Shown: piece by piece, positions 1-6,904 of the stretch | Position numbering within the stretch: position 1 is the stretch's first letter | How the letters are laid out: each line of letters opens with the position of its first letter | Assembly (NCBI RefSeq): GCF_014522305.1 | Contig: NZ_CP041982.1 | Coordinates: 811,001-875,000, forward strand | Source of the DNA: Lactobacillus sp. PV034 | GTDB lineage: Bacteria; Bacillota; Bacilli; Lactobacillales; Lactobacillaceae | Length of the DNA stretch: 64,000 bases | Direction of reading: 5' to 3' | Notes under the pieces: generated by a model | The model's database searches: none | Told to the model about the DNA's origin: nothing | The model's input: the letters and a program-made list of their open reading frames with translations, nothing else | Translations under genes and position numbers: made by a program

Positions 1-375
1 ACGAAGTTGTGCTTTGCCTAGTGGATCATCTGGATATCTTTTAAGTATCTCTTTAGCAGCTGAAATTCTATCTTTCGCTGTAACTGGAACATCGTCATAG
101 ACGCCCTTAGCAGTCGTTACAGACTCCGTTTGCTCTCCCCGCATAACTGATGATAAATACTCTAAAACCTCTCTAGCCCCTGCTATCTTTTCCGATTCAA
201 GCTTTTTCATCTGCTTTTCTATATAAGCTTTTAATTCAGGTTTTTTCAGGTTTTCATTTCCAATCGAGTAAGCAGTTTTAGGAGAATAGCCAGCCTTTAT
301 TGCGGCTTCTTTGGCATTTCCGCATTTGATATACTCGTCACAAAATTTCTGCTGTTTAATCGTCAACTTATTCAA
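1..375 (-). CDS. terS: Phage terminase small subunit (partial)
   Basis: The small terminase subunit recognises phage DNA at the packaging site and delivers it to the large ATPase/nuclease subunit. The 125 visible residues open with the helix-turn-helix-like segment usual for the Terminase_2 family (LTIKQQKFCDEYI from residue 4, then NAKEAAIKAGYS at about 20-31). I read the start as TTG at 375, seven bases after GGAG; an ATG at 380 is in another frame and stops after two codons. The gene runs off the left edge, so its C-terminal oligomerisation part is not seen. It would be the first gene of the late operon, which continues leftward out of the window. Confidence 0.85.
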   Translation of the reverse strand, partial: MNKLTIKQQKFCDEYIKCGNAKEAAIKAGYSPKTAYSIGNENLKKPELKAYIEKQMKKLESEKIAGAREVLEYLSSVMRGEQTESVTTAKGVYDDVPVTAKDRISAAKEILKRYPDDPLGKAQLR

Positions 376-410
376 CCCATTTCTCCACCACCTTTCAGAG
401 CAAGCAAAAA

Positions 411-428
411 GACCTAACCAATTAGGTC
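411..428 (-). terminator. Hairpin plus U-run between arpU and terminase
   Basis: Seven-base stem (GACCTAA/TTAGGTC, loop of four) followed on the minus strand by TTTTT. It would end early transcripts after arpU. It lies downstream of the candidate late promoter, so late transcripts must also cross it. Confidence 0.55.
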
Positions 429-450
429 AGGCCTTTCATACAATTTTTTC

Positions 451-479
451 ACTATAACAAATATACACTATTTAAGTAC
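451..479 (-). promoter_or_regulatory. Candidate phage late promoter
   Basis: On the minus strand TATAGT (451-456) is a reasonable -10. Seventeen bases upstream the -35 position reads GTACTT, a poor match, and is occupied by the most degenerate copy of the 11-base repeat described in the next entry. A weak -35 covered by an activator site fits an activated late promoter reading into the terminase gene. This is inferred from sequence only. Confidence 0.4.
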
Positions 480-515
480 GAACGAAGTTCGGTAAAATTC
501 CGGTTAAAGTTCGGT
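474..515. repeat. 11-base-period direct repeats, candidate ArpU binding sites
   Basis: Copies AAGTTCGGT (485-493), AATTCCGGT (496-504) and AAGTTCGGT (507-515) start exactly 11 bases apart, and a weaker copy AAGTACGAA sits at 474-482 in the same register. One helical turn spacing puts all copies on one DNA face. They overlap the 3' end of arpU and lie just upstream of the candidate late promoter, so they are natural operator candidates for ArpU. Confidence 0.55.
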
Positions 516-953
516 TTTGTAAACATGTAAATCTACACAAGGGATGCATCCATAATGTTGTTGATAATAATCAAAACTATCAGCAAACTGGATTAATGCT
601 TGTCTTCGAAGAATACTAAGTTGAGTATGTTCACGATAGATACGTTGCTGAACTAAAGTCCAACTTTCGTGTTTTATATACAAGCCAATTAATATCGTTC
701 TACTAGTTTCAGGCAAATTAACTATTGTATGATGAATAGCTTGTACTTCCCTTGCAGCATCTAACCCCCGAATAATAGCTGCTTCTTGACTATTTACTCC
801 ATTCCTATGACTAGGGGCTTCACTTAAAACAGGTGAGGATAAATCTGTTAAGCTTCTACCAGACATCAATATTAATTTTTCTAGATCTTTCTTAAGGAAT
901 TTATCTACTCTGTTTGCTGTTTTATTAATATCAATCTCTGGAAATAATTCCAC
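504..953 (-). CDS. ArpU-family late transcription regulator
   Basis: ArpU-type proteins are small phage regulators encoded just before the packaging genes; they are thought to switch on the late (packaging, structural, lysis) operon. The 149-residue length, basic N-terminal helix (NKTANRVDKFLKKDLEKLI) and sigma-like C-terminal HTH (SRTILIGLYIKHESWTLVQQRI, then ILRRQALIQFADSF) fit the family. The start is GTG at 953, behind an AGGAGG site. It is the last early gene before the terminase, the standard position, and its 3' end contains part of the repeat array that may be its own binding site. Confidence 0.85.
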   Translation of the reverse strand: MELFPEIDINKTANRVDKFLKKDLEKLILMSGRSLTDLSSPVLSEAPSHRNGVNSQEAAIIRGLDAAREVQAIHHTIVNLPETSRTILIGLYIKHESWTLVQQRIYREHTQLSILRRQALIQFADSFDYYQQHYGCIPCVDLHVYKTEL

Positions 954-1005
954 TGAAAATCCTCCTATACTTCATCTCTTACACAATTCATTCTCTACCT
1001 CTATT

Positions 1006-1437
1006 TTAACAATTTCCTACTATATGTTGTATTGCAATGTAATCCGCATCATTATGTGGCGTACTAGCTATCGAACCATATTTTTTTTCTATTTTGTGTA
1101 AATGAGAATAAAAGTTAGCATCTAATTTGAAAGAAGTTTTACGATATGAGTTATCCCATTTTAAATTTCTAGCTTTATTATTTGTAATATCACCATCTAA
1201 ATGAATAACAGTTTTAAAGTTATTAGGATTTGGAACAAAATATGTAGCTACTAGTCTATGAACTAGATGAGAATGTCTAATTTTTTTAGAATCAAATAAA
1301 GCAACTCTATGTTCACCAAGTCTGTTAATTTGCTGCTTAAGAATTTTCATTTTATTATTCATTACCAAACCAGTATTTGAGATTAGATATTTTCCATCAT
1401 ATCCATCTATCTTTTTCCACTTAATCGGCAAATCCAT
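1006..1437 (-). CDS. NUMOD4/HNH homing-type endonuclease
   Basis: A 143-residue HNH protein. The N-terminus carries a NUMOD4 DNA-binding motif (W7, GYDGKYLISNTGLV at about 12-25), followed by an HNH_3 core: H60 in VHRLV, then H79-L-D81 and N87/N91 in the DITNNKARNL stretch. The usual NH of the core is IH here, so one canonical Asn is replaced. Such enzymes are free-standing homing nucleases common among phage early genes. The start overlaps the end of the VRR-NUC gene by 17 bases, so the two are co-transcribed and perhaps coupled. The C-terminal 40 residues lack the NUMOD1 repeat often found in this family. Confidence 0.75.
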   Translation of the reverse strand: MDLPIKWKKIDGYDGKYLISNTGLVMNNKMKILKQQINRLGEHRVALFDSKKIRHSHLVHRLVATYFVPNPNNFKTVIHLDGDITNNKARNLKWDNSYRKTSFKLDANFYSHLHKIEKKYGSIASTPHNDADYIAIQHIVGNC

Positions 1438-1777
1438 ATCCTACCAACTCCTCATTTACAATTTTTAAAGCATCATCAACTGAACGTGCAATACCATGAA
1501 TTGTATTAGTTTGCATCAAGTGTTTATGAAAACGTATTTGGTCTTCCCGTGGTCTACCTTTATCGTCTTTCATTTCAATAAAGAAAATTTTATGGTTTGA
1601 ATGTTTATAGCCAAAAATATCTGGAAACCCATTGGGTAAACCTGTTCTAAACATTCTTAGAAACTTTCCTGAACTATCGCGTAAGGGTACTTGACCAACA
1701 TTAGCACGAAATACATCACACCCATTAGCCGATAATGCTGCTAATACTTGATTTTGAATATAATGTTCACTAGTCAT
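1421..1777 (-). CDS. VRR-NUC domain nuclease
   Basis: A 118-residue single-domain PD-(D/E)XK nuclease of the VRR-NUC family, standard in Siphoviridae early regions of lactic acid bacteria. Catalytic residues are visible: D53 in GFPDIFGY and E68-x-K70 in IFFIEMKDDKGR, followed by the conserved EDQIRFHKHL helix. Members act on branched or structured DNA, probably in recombination or packaging; the exact role in such phages is not established. It overlaps both neighbours by a few bases, showing tight translational coupling. Confidence 0.85.
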   Translation of the reverse strand: MTSEHYIQNQVLAALSANGCDVFRANVGQVPLRDSSGKFLRMFRTGLPNGFPDIFGYKHSNHKIFFIEMKDDKGRPREDQIRFHKHLMQTNTIHGIARSVDDALKIVNEELVGYGFAD

Positions 1778-1949
1778 TTACTTCGGTCACCATCGTAATA
1801 TATTTCGGATTAACTAGAATTAATCCTCCAGTATTTTTTTCTTTAATAAGTTGAATATCAGTCGTTGACATTCTTTGCATCCAGAAATTTAAATCACCAT
1901 CATTAGTTTCGATCACATCTCCAGTAATCGTTTCAATTTTAATCATCAT
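1770..1949 (-). CDS. Small phage protein, unknown function
   Basis: About 59 residues. I do not recognise a family. The predicted product is a mixed alpha/beta peptide with no signal, membrane segment or metal motif (it begins MMIKIETITGDVIET). The likely start is ATG 1949 (or 1946), since GAGGG lies five bases before it; a GTG six bases further upstream would fall inside that site. It overlaps the VRR-NUC gene by eight bases and the preceding small gene by 11 bases. Confidence 0.6.
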   Translation of the reverse strand: MMIKIETITGDVIETNDGDLNFWMQRMSTTDIQLIKEKNTGGLILVNPKYITMVTEVND

Positions 1950-2094
1950 GAACACCCTCTTTAATACATTTCTCTACGATTTCTGTTGCTTTATCTACTA
2001 ACTTCTTCCATCTATCAGAAGGCTCAATATAAGATAATTCATATTCCTTATCATAGATTTCTAGAATTAGTTTCTGTAAATATTGCTTATTCAT
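1939..2094 (-). CDS. Small phage protein, 51 residues
   Basis: Begins MNKQYLQKLILEIYDKEYEL and ends IKEGVHDD. Highly charged, probably helical, with no recognisable family. It starts right after the stop of the 104-residue gene and its own stop lies inside the start of the next gene, so it fits the coupled chain of early genes. The ribosome site is weak (GAAG only), which suggests translation by reinitiation after the upstream stop. Support is position and codon continuity only. Confidence 0.5.
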   Translation of the reverse strand: MNKQYLQKLILEIYDKEYELSYIEPSDRWKKLVDKATEIVEKCIKEGVHDD

Positions 2095-2100
2095 GTTTAT

Positions 2101-2415
2101 TTAAACTTCATAATAATTGTCTAGTGCATTAATAATTGTTTCTTTAAGTCCTTTAAAGCTAGTTGACTTCATATCTTTTTGCAATTCATTAAATACTTTA
2201 TACGGCACTTCTAACTCGCCAATATTTAAATTAATATTCTTGGGATGTTTAGTGAATTCAACATAAACTTTAGCTTCAATAGCAGAAACATAAGTTACTT
2301 TGTAACTATCAATTTTAAAAGCGTAACCTTCACCTAAGTAATCTTCTACCCTATTCTCAATTAATCCAAGTTGTGGATCTTTAAAATTAACCGTAAAACT
2401 CATATTACCTTTCAT
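2101..2415 (-). CDS. Hypothetical phage protein, 104 residues
   Basis: Unrecognised cytoplasmic protein. It is beta-rich at the N-terminus (SFTVNFKDPQLGLIENRVEDYL) and ends in a helix (SFKGLKETIINALDNYYEV). Two starts are possible: ATG 2415 behind AGAGGAAG, or ATG 2403 behind AAAGG. The first is used because it also overlaps the stop of the preceding 56-residue gene in an ATGA junction. Confidence 0.6.
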   Translation of the reverse strand: MKGNMSFTVNFKDPQLGLIENRVEDYLGEGYAFKIDSYKVTYVSAIEAKVYVEFTKHPKNINLNIGELEVPYKVFNELQKDMKSTSFKGLKETIINALDNYYEV

Positions 2416-2582
2416 TTATCTTCCTCTATTCTATAAAGTAATTTTTTTCGTCCGCCTTTATGTCTGCTTGGGGTTGCGTAACATCTTAATGTAGTTTTCT
2501 TAATTTTGTATTTTTCAGATAAATAATCTATTGTACCCAAATCAATAAATTTGTCGCCATTATACATTGCATACTCAATCAT
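2412..2582 (-). CDS. Small phage protein with basic C-terminus, 56 residues
   Basis: Reads MIEYAMYNGDKFIDLGTIDY then a segment ending SRHKGGRKKLLYRIEEDK. The pattern of a short acidic start, a likely helix pair (IDYLSEKYKIKKTTLRCY) and a basic tail suggests a small DNA- or RNA-binding protein with an HTH, but no family is recognised. It starts three bases after the stop of the upstream gene, uses AAAAGG in that gene as ribosome site, and overlaps the next start as ATGA. Confidence 0.6.
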   Translation of the reverse strand: MIEYAMYNGDKFIDLGTIDYLSEKYKIKKTTLRCYATPSRHKGGRKKLLYRIEEDK

Positions 2583-2584
2583 TG

Positions 2585-2794
2585 CTATTTTTCCTTTTCA
2601 GGTTCATCTAACAATTCAGTTTGAACACTGGTTAAATCAACAACTAAATCATTTTCTGCAATTTTACTCAATTGGTTTAAATCAATTTGTTGTGCGTCAG
2701 CAGTTAAATTAATAGTTACTAATGAGCCTTTAACTTTAAAGTTTTCAATATCTGAATTAAAAGTAACTTTTCTACCTGTTAATTGTTTATTCAT
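2585..2794 (-). CDS. Hypothetical phage protein, 69 residues
   Basis: Unrecognised. The product is beta-rich with alternating hydrophobic residues (KVTFNSDIENFKVKGSLVTINL) and an acidic C-terminus (LLDEPEKEK), similar in style to small phage early proteins that bind partner proteins. GAGGT nine bases before ATG 2794 is a good ribosome site. It lies in the middle of the coupled early operon. Confidence 0.6.
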   Translation of the reverse strand: MNKQLTGRKVTFNSDIENFKVKGSLVTINLTADAQQIDLNQLSKIAENDLVVDLTSVQTELLDEPEKEK

Positions 2795-2811
2795 TGTTAT
2801 TTACCTCGTTT

Positions 2812-3150
2812 TTATTTATTTAAATTATCTATTGTTTGTTTTAGTGCTTTAACGCAATCAAATACGTTTAAATGCTCCATTCCCCAGTGCATAGTATCGA
2901 AACCTGCATATAAATCGTTATCAGATACAACTTGCAATTGATCTAGAAATGTCATTCCTCCTGGGAATGGGTCAAATGCTGATAGAAATTGTGAATCATT
3001 AGCCATAATTGGATATTTAGCATTATCTTCTGACAATAATTGAACATAGCCAGTAAACCAGCCCCTCATATTATCTGAAGGGTAGAATTTTTTAATTAAT
3101 ATATTTCTTCCCCTATATTTTTCCCAAAATACAATCCGTATTTCATCCAT
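2812..3150 (-). CDS. Hypothetical phage protein, 112 residues
   Basis: Unrecognised. Acidic, aromatic-rich, with a YxxYRGR segment near the N-terminus (FWEKYRGRNILIKKFYP) and a hydrophobic core (GMTFLDQLQVVSDNDLYAGFDTMHWGMEHLNVFDCVKAL). The reading frame is open upstream to 3210, but ATG 3150 is preferred because it shares its A with the TGA stop of the small membrane-protein ORF upstream (TGATG), a classic coupling junction. Confidence 0.55.
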   Translation of the reverse strand: MDEIRIVFWEKYRGRNILIKKFYPSDNMRGWFTGYVQLLSEDNAKYPIMANDSQFLSAFDPFPGGMTFLDQLQVVSDNDLYAGFDTMHWGMEHLNVFDCVKALKQTIDNLNK

Positions 3151-3239
3151 CACATCGTGCTCACTTTCCAGATAAATAGAGCTAAGACCGATAGTGCTAT
3201 TACTGCACAACCGAAATTAACTAAATCGAATTTATTCAT
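3150..3239 (-). CDS. Tiny membrane peptide, 29 residues
   Basis: Encodes MNKFDLVNFGCAVIALSVLA followed by LFIWKVSTM: one hydrophobic helix with a charged N-terminus, typical of tiny single-pass phage proteins. It sits between two coupled genes and its TGA overlaps the next ATG. No family is recognised; support comes from gene spacing and hydrophobic pattern. Confidence 0.45.
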   Translation of the reverse strand: MNKFDLVNFGCAVIALSVLALFIWKVSTM

Positions 3240-3585
3240 CGGTATCCTCTCCGAATTTACGTCCACACATCGGACAGTATTTAATTTCTGCCGTTACATC
3301 TTCAAAAGTTTCAATCCAATAGGTTCCATTGTCTGTATCATAAACAATTGCAGATTCACCATAGCGGTCTTCCCACTTTTTACCTCTTAACCATGTTTCT
3401 TCTGGTTCATCAGCTTTATTAAACGTGCAATACTCGCATTTAGTTTTCATAAACAGGCATATCCTTTCCACTCTAGAAATATAATTTGCTGCATGTTTAA
3501 TATCAATAACTTTATGATTCTTGATAAAATCGTTAATTTCTTCGTTAATATTCTCGAAATCATTCTCAAAAATTTTCACTTTCAT
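3232..3585 (-). CDS. Zinc-ribbon phage protein with Cse60-like N-terminus
   Basis: About 117 residues. The N-terminal 45 residues (MKVKIFENDFENINEEINDF, then KVIDIKHA) resemble the small Cse60-type proteins seen in Firmicutes and phages. The rest carries two Cys pairs, CEYC and CPMC followed by GRKF, which look like one zinc ribbon with a long insertion. I choose ATG 3585 over an upstream in-frame start because AGGAG lies seven bases before it. The function is unknown; a protein-protein adaptor is a guess. Confidence 0.6.
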   Translation of the reverse strand: MKVKIFENDFENINEEINDFIKNHKVIDIKHAANYISRVERICLFMKTKCEYCTFNKADEPEETWLRGKKWEDRYGESAIVYDTDNGTYWIETFEDVTAEIKYCPMCGRKFGEDTDE

Positions 3586-3620
3586 TTTTCTACTCCTAAA
3601 TTTAACTAGACCAATTTTGT

Positions 3621-3950
3621 TTACCACTTTTTAGGTGTTATATTAAACCAATCTTCAATAAAAATTTGAATTTGCTCATCTGAATAGCCTGCTTCTTCGG
3701 CAATTTCAATAACTTCTTCTTTGCTATATGCACCTTGTAAATATTCCACGCTTACACCAAAGAATTTTGCTAATTTATTCCATGTTTCATTAGTTGGGGT
3801 GTTTAAACCTTTTTCCCATCTAGAAAAAGTGGCATAAGTTGGAGCCTTTTTTGAGTGAGTACCATTAGTGAACGTAAATTTATTAAATTCGTGAGCTAGC
3901 TCTTTTTGAGAAAGTCCTTTTTTCTTTCTTAATTGCTTAATTCTATTCAT
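3621..3950 (-). CDS. XRE-family regulator
   Basis: The N-terminal HTH_3 domain spans residues 1-70: IKQLRKKKGLSQKELAHEFN, a short insertion (TFTNGTHSKKAP), then TYATFSRWEKGLNTPTNETW and LAKFFGVSVEYLQG. The C-terminal 40 residues are acidic with a UBA-like look (EEVIEIAEEAGYSDEQIQIFIEDW). It is the first gene left of the candidate origin, separate from the repressor pair at 11 kb, so it is a third phage regulator, perhaps controlling the leftmost early genes. Confidence 0.8.
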   Translation of the reverse strand: MNRIKQLRKKKGLSQKELAHEFNKFTFTNGTHSKKAPTYATFSRWEKGLNTPTNETWNKLAKFFGVSVEYLQGAYSKEEVIEIAEEAGYSDEQIQIFIEDWFNITPKKW

Positions 3951-3966
3951 AATTCGTCCGCTAAAT

Positions 3967-4217
3967 GTAACAGTAAAAATCCGCTTGCTGTCACGCTTTT
4001 TATCCTTACTCTATCAAGAGGTTTGCCTGTGTTGTGAACAGTAGAACAGTAAAATCGGGGTCGCCTTTATATAGGCACGCTTACTACTATATATACTTAT
4101 ATATAAATATTTTATTAATAAATATATATATTACTGTCACTAGTACTTAGTAACACTGGCATATCAACATTTGTCGTGTTGACAGTTAGTGTTTATTTAC
4201 TGTTACTTAACTGTCAC
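3967..4217. other. Candidate phage replication origin: iterated TTACTGTYAC with AT-rich core
   Basis: This gap between the VapE-type helicase gene and the XRE gene is non-coding. It contains a strongly AT-rich core (about 4085-4130, mostly TA steps) flanked by copies of TTACTGTYAC. Exact copies are at 3967-3976 (reverse), 4131-4140 and 4197-4206; near copies are at 3985-3994, 4044-4052 (reverse) and 4208-4217. Iterons plus an unwinding element beside the replication genes are the layout of phage Sfi21-type origins, which lie in a non-coding gap downstream of the helicase/primase gene. Confidence 0.5.
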
Positions 4218-5529
4218 TTTTCTTTAAAAAACCTCTTACAACTTTTCCTTCAACCCTTTTTCTTGCTCCGACATCGTAACCAAGATGCTCCATGTAATAT
4301 CTAATGCTTCGTGCATCTTTACTATTTCTACCAAGAGCATCTTTATCAGAAAATAATGAGAATGCTAATTCTTGATTAGTAATAAATTCAGTATCTTTAT
4401 ATTTATTTTCAAGAATCGACATTAGTTCTTCTTCAAGACCAGTAGTATAGATAAATTGCGTCTTATTATCTTCTAATAATTGTTCTTGATGTTCAGTTAA
4501 TAGGAATGGATCTTGAGCAATCTTGTATAAATGAACTGCTTCACCCCAAAGCTTCTTTACATACTCATCTGTTAAATCTGAAACTGGACTTTTTTCCTGC
4601 TTTTTAGGATTAACATAAATTGAAATAAATCTTCTATCTCCAGAGCGATCTTTCAAGTGCCTAACTTCATTAGTGGTACGGGCAATAACAAAGCTTTTTG
4701 CAAATCTAACTGTTTTTCTTGCGTAACTTTTACGATATTCAAAAGTCTGCATAGTGATGAATTTTTTCAATTCTTCTGGTGATGCGGCATTTGATGCAGT
4801 CATTTCATCATCATTGACAATCAAAGCATTCTTCATGACTTCAAAATCATCTTTTTGCTTGAAGGTATTAAACTGGTCGGTATATAACCCGAGTGGTGCT
4901 ATTTTCTGTAATAATGATGTTTTACCAGTCCCTTGGCCACCTACTAAATCCAAAACATAATCAAATTTAGTTGTAGGATCATATACCTTAGCTACAGCGC
5001 CCATGAACCATAATCTTGTAATTAAAGCCGTGGTTTCATTCTTTTCTGCACCTAAATAGGTTGGGAAAAAATTATCTAATCTGTGTTTTTCATCCCAATG
5101 CTTACAAGCATCATCCATATAATCAACTACAGGATTGTATGAGTTCATATAAGCAACATTAGTAATCCCTTGGTCAATCACCGAATTTTTAAAAGTTGCA
5201 CCAACATAAGTAGGATTAGATTCAATATATAGTTCAATTGAATTAATCACTTGATCTGTATATTGACCTTTTGAAATCTCAATGGTCCCCAGGGATGTTT
5301 CTAACTTAACGTCTTTAACCACATCGACTTCTTGGGTAAATTCATTAAACTTAAATAATCCAACTAGCTTAGGATCGTTCTGTAAAATCAAAACTACATT
5401 TTTGACTGAAGTCGTTTTTAGTCCACCATCTCTAGTCAATTCGAAAGGCGAGCGTTTATTTTCATTATTTCTGACTACATCAGCAGCTTCTTTATTAATT
5501 TTTATGACTTTCTTTTTATCATCCGCCAC
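4207..5529 (-). CDS. VapE-family phage helicase/primase ATPase
   Basis: A 440-residue protein of the virulence-associated E family, the replicative SF3-like helicase of many lactobacillus phages. The Walker A motif GGQGTGKTS spans 197-205, and the Walker B-like segment ALIVNDDEM is about 40 residues later. It is followed by conserved YRKSYARKTVRFAKSFVIARTTN-type residues and the arginine-rich DRSGDRRF segment. The N-terminal 130 residues are the family's variable region. It overlaps the prim-pol gene by 11 bases, giving a primase-helicase pair, and its 3' end carries one copy of the presumed origin iteron. Confidence 0.88.
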   Translation of the reverse strand: MADDKKKVIKINKEAADVVRNNENKRSPFELTRDGGLKTTSVKNVVLILQNDPKLVGLFKFNEFTQEVDVVKDVKLETSLGTIEISKGQYTDQVINSIELYIESNPTYVGATFKNSVIDQGITNVAYMNSYNPVVDYMDDACKHWDEKHRLDNFFPTYLGAEKNETTALITRLWFMGAVAKVYDPTTKFDYVLDLVGGQGTGKTSLLQKIAPLGLYTDQFNTFKQKDDFEVMKNALIVNDDEMTASNAASPEELKKFITMQTFEYRKSYARKTVRFAKSFVIARTTNEVRHLKDRSGDRRFISIYVNPKKQEKSPVSDLTDEYVKKLWGEAVHLYKIAQDPFLLTEHQEQLLEDNKTQFIYTTGLEEELMSILENKYKDTEFITNQELAFSLFSDKDALGRNSKDARSIRYYMEHLGYDVGARKRVEGKVVRGFLKKSDS

Positions 5530-6316
5530 TTCTACGTCTTGCCTCCTTTTCGATCATGGAATTTACAGTTCGTTCAAGTTCGTTCATTGGTAGTGGGTCT
5601 GGGGTATTTTCATTAGCAATCACTGCTAATTTTGCTGCAACTTCTGGATCAACATTGCGTAATAATAAACCGCCCATAAAACTAGCCAAACTATCATTTC
5701 TTTGCCCAGTGTCACCAAATCCCTCAATAATAGTTTCAAACAAACCTGTCGTTTTTGTCTTTTTGTTCATCCCAACATAAAGTTGAGCAACTTTAGTTTT
5801 AGGGATTTTATCAGCTTTTTCTTTTAAAAGATCTAATAATCCTTGAGGAGCTGGTTTCATTGGAGCTTGATTAAGCCACTTATATTGCTTATCTCCTAAT
5901 GCACTTGGAGCAACAACCACGTAATTATTTACGTGTGCCTTCAAATCAACACCTGGTAAGAATCCAATGTTTTGAGTTATTTCGCCATTAGCTGGTTTTT
6001 GAAAATAAAAATGATAACCATCGTGCGCGGTTTTTTCGGTCAACGTGTCTTTAAACCATTCATCATGATTTATTTTTTTTATTGACTCTAGCCCATCGAC
6101 ATCCCCGTGACGGTCGACATCAACCACGAAGAATTTATCAGTTTTTAAAGCGATATTTGCTAAAGGGTGTGTTTGCCAAATTTTCCTAATTTCATCAGGT
6201 GTAAGAGCTGGCTTACCAGCAAACTTAATTAAAGGCTTTTTGCCGGCTCCAATTGGAATTACTGAAAATCCTTTTTCTGCATAATCAACCGCATAATTAA
6301 CTAAGTTTTGTAGCAT
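5519..6316 (-). CDS. Phage bifunctional primase/polymerase (prim-pol)
   Basis: A 265-residue AEP-type prim-pol domain protein. It contains GFSVIPIGAGKKPLIKF at 16-32, the catalytic D66-x-D68 in FFVVDVDRHG, and H102 in the HDGYHFYF strand, the three motifs of the family. The C-terminal third contains a segment found in phage primases (ETIIEGFGDTGQRNDSLASF). It makes primers for phage DNA synthesis together with the VapE-type helicase whose gene it overlaps. The usual C-terminal helicase fusion is split into that second gene. Confidence 0.88.
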   Translation of the reverse strand: MLQNLVNYAVDYAEKGFSVIPIGAGKKPLIKFAGKPALTPDEIRKIWQTHPLANIALKTDKFFVVDVDRHGDVDGLESIKKINHDEWFKDTLTEKTAHDGYHFYFQKPANGEITQNIGFLPGVDLKAHVNNYVVVAPSALGDKQYKWLNQAPMKPAPQGLLDLLKEKADKIPKTKVAQLYVGMNKKTKTTGLFETIIEGFGDTGQRNDSLASFMGGLLLRNVDPEVAAKLAVIANENTPDPLPMNELERTVNSMIEKEARRRSGG

Positions 6317-6334
6317 ACCTTACCCTCGCATAAT

Positions 6335-6904
6335 TTAAAATGGTAAATCATCATCAGTGACTGTTACGCCAGTGGCTTTAGCTGCATTTGGATCAATGGC
6401 TTTAGGCTGCTCCACTTCATCAAATTCTAAATTTCTGTAAGGTCTATCAGGGTCTTTTTTATTTTCAGTGGTTTTAATAGTTAACTTAAGCAATTTACCT
6501 TTGTAAGGCTGGAAGGCATCTTGTAATTTTTCATAGTCTTCTGATTCGGTTTCTTGTAAAAAACATTCGTCCGGAACAGGATCAAGACCAACCATTGCTC
6601 CCAATCTTTGAATTTGCTTGATATTTCTGGTTAACACACCGGCTGGCATTTTTTTACCTTTAGAAGTGGTTTCCGCAAGTGTAGGTGTAAAGAATTCTTG
6701 TCTTCCAGCTTCATCCCCAGTCGCTACTTCTAGACTAAATCTAATAAAGTCTGTTTGACTGTTCGGCCATACTCCGTGAGTTGCCCCGCTTAAGGAAACG
6801 ATATATTCACCATCTGGAATTCGCTCAAATCCAGAACCTGGCTTGTCCTTCTTAGGGTCGTAATTTTCTTTTTTAATTTGATTAAGTGCATCTGCTAAAC
6901 TCAT
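6335..6904 (-). CDS. DUF669 phage protein with SSB-like tail
   Basis: A 189-residue member of the DUF669 family that accompanies AAA ATPase and helicase genes in phage replication modules. The core (IPDGEYIVSLSGATHGVW then FIRFSLEVATGDEAG) looks like an OB-type beta fold, and the extreme C-terminus VTDDDLPF has the acidic-hydrophobic form of bacterial SSB tails. I infer that it is the phage single-strand DNA-binding protein, using its tail to recruit host partners. Its ATG shares one base with the stop of the upstream ATPase gene (TAATG). Confidence 0.8.
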   Translation of the reverse strand: MSLADALNQIKKENYDPKKDKPGSGFERIPDGEYIVSLSGATHGVWPNSQTDFIRFSLEVATGDEAGRQEFFTPTLAETTSKGKKMPAGVLTRNIKQIQRLGAMVGLDPVPDECFLQETESEDYEKLQDAFQPYKGKLLKLTIKTTENKKDPDRPYRNLEFDEVEQPKAIDPNAAKATGVTVTDDDLPF

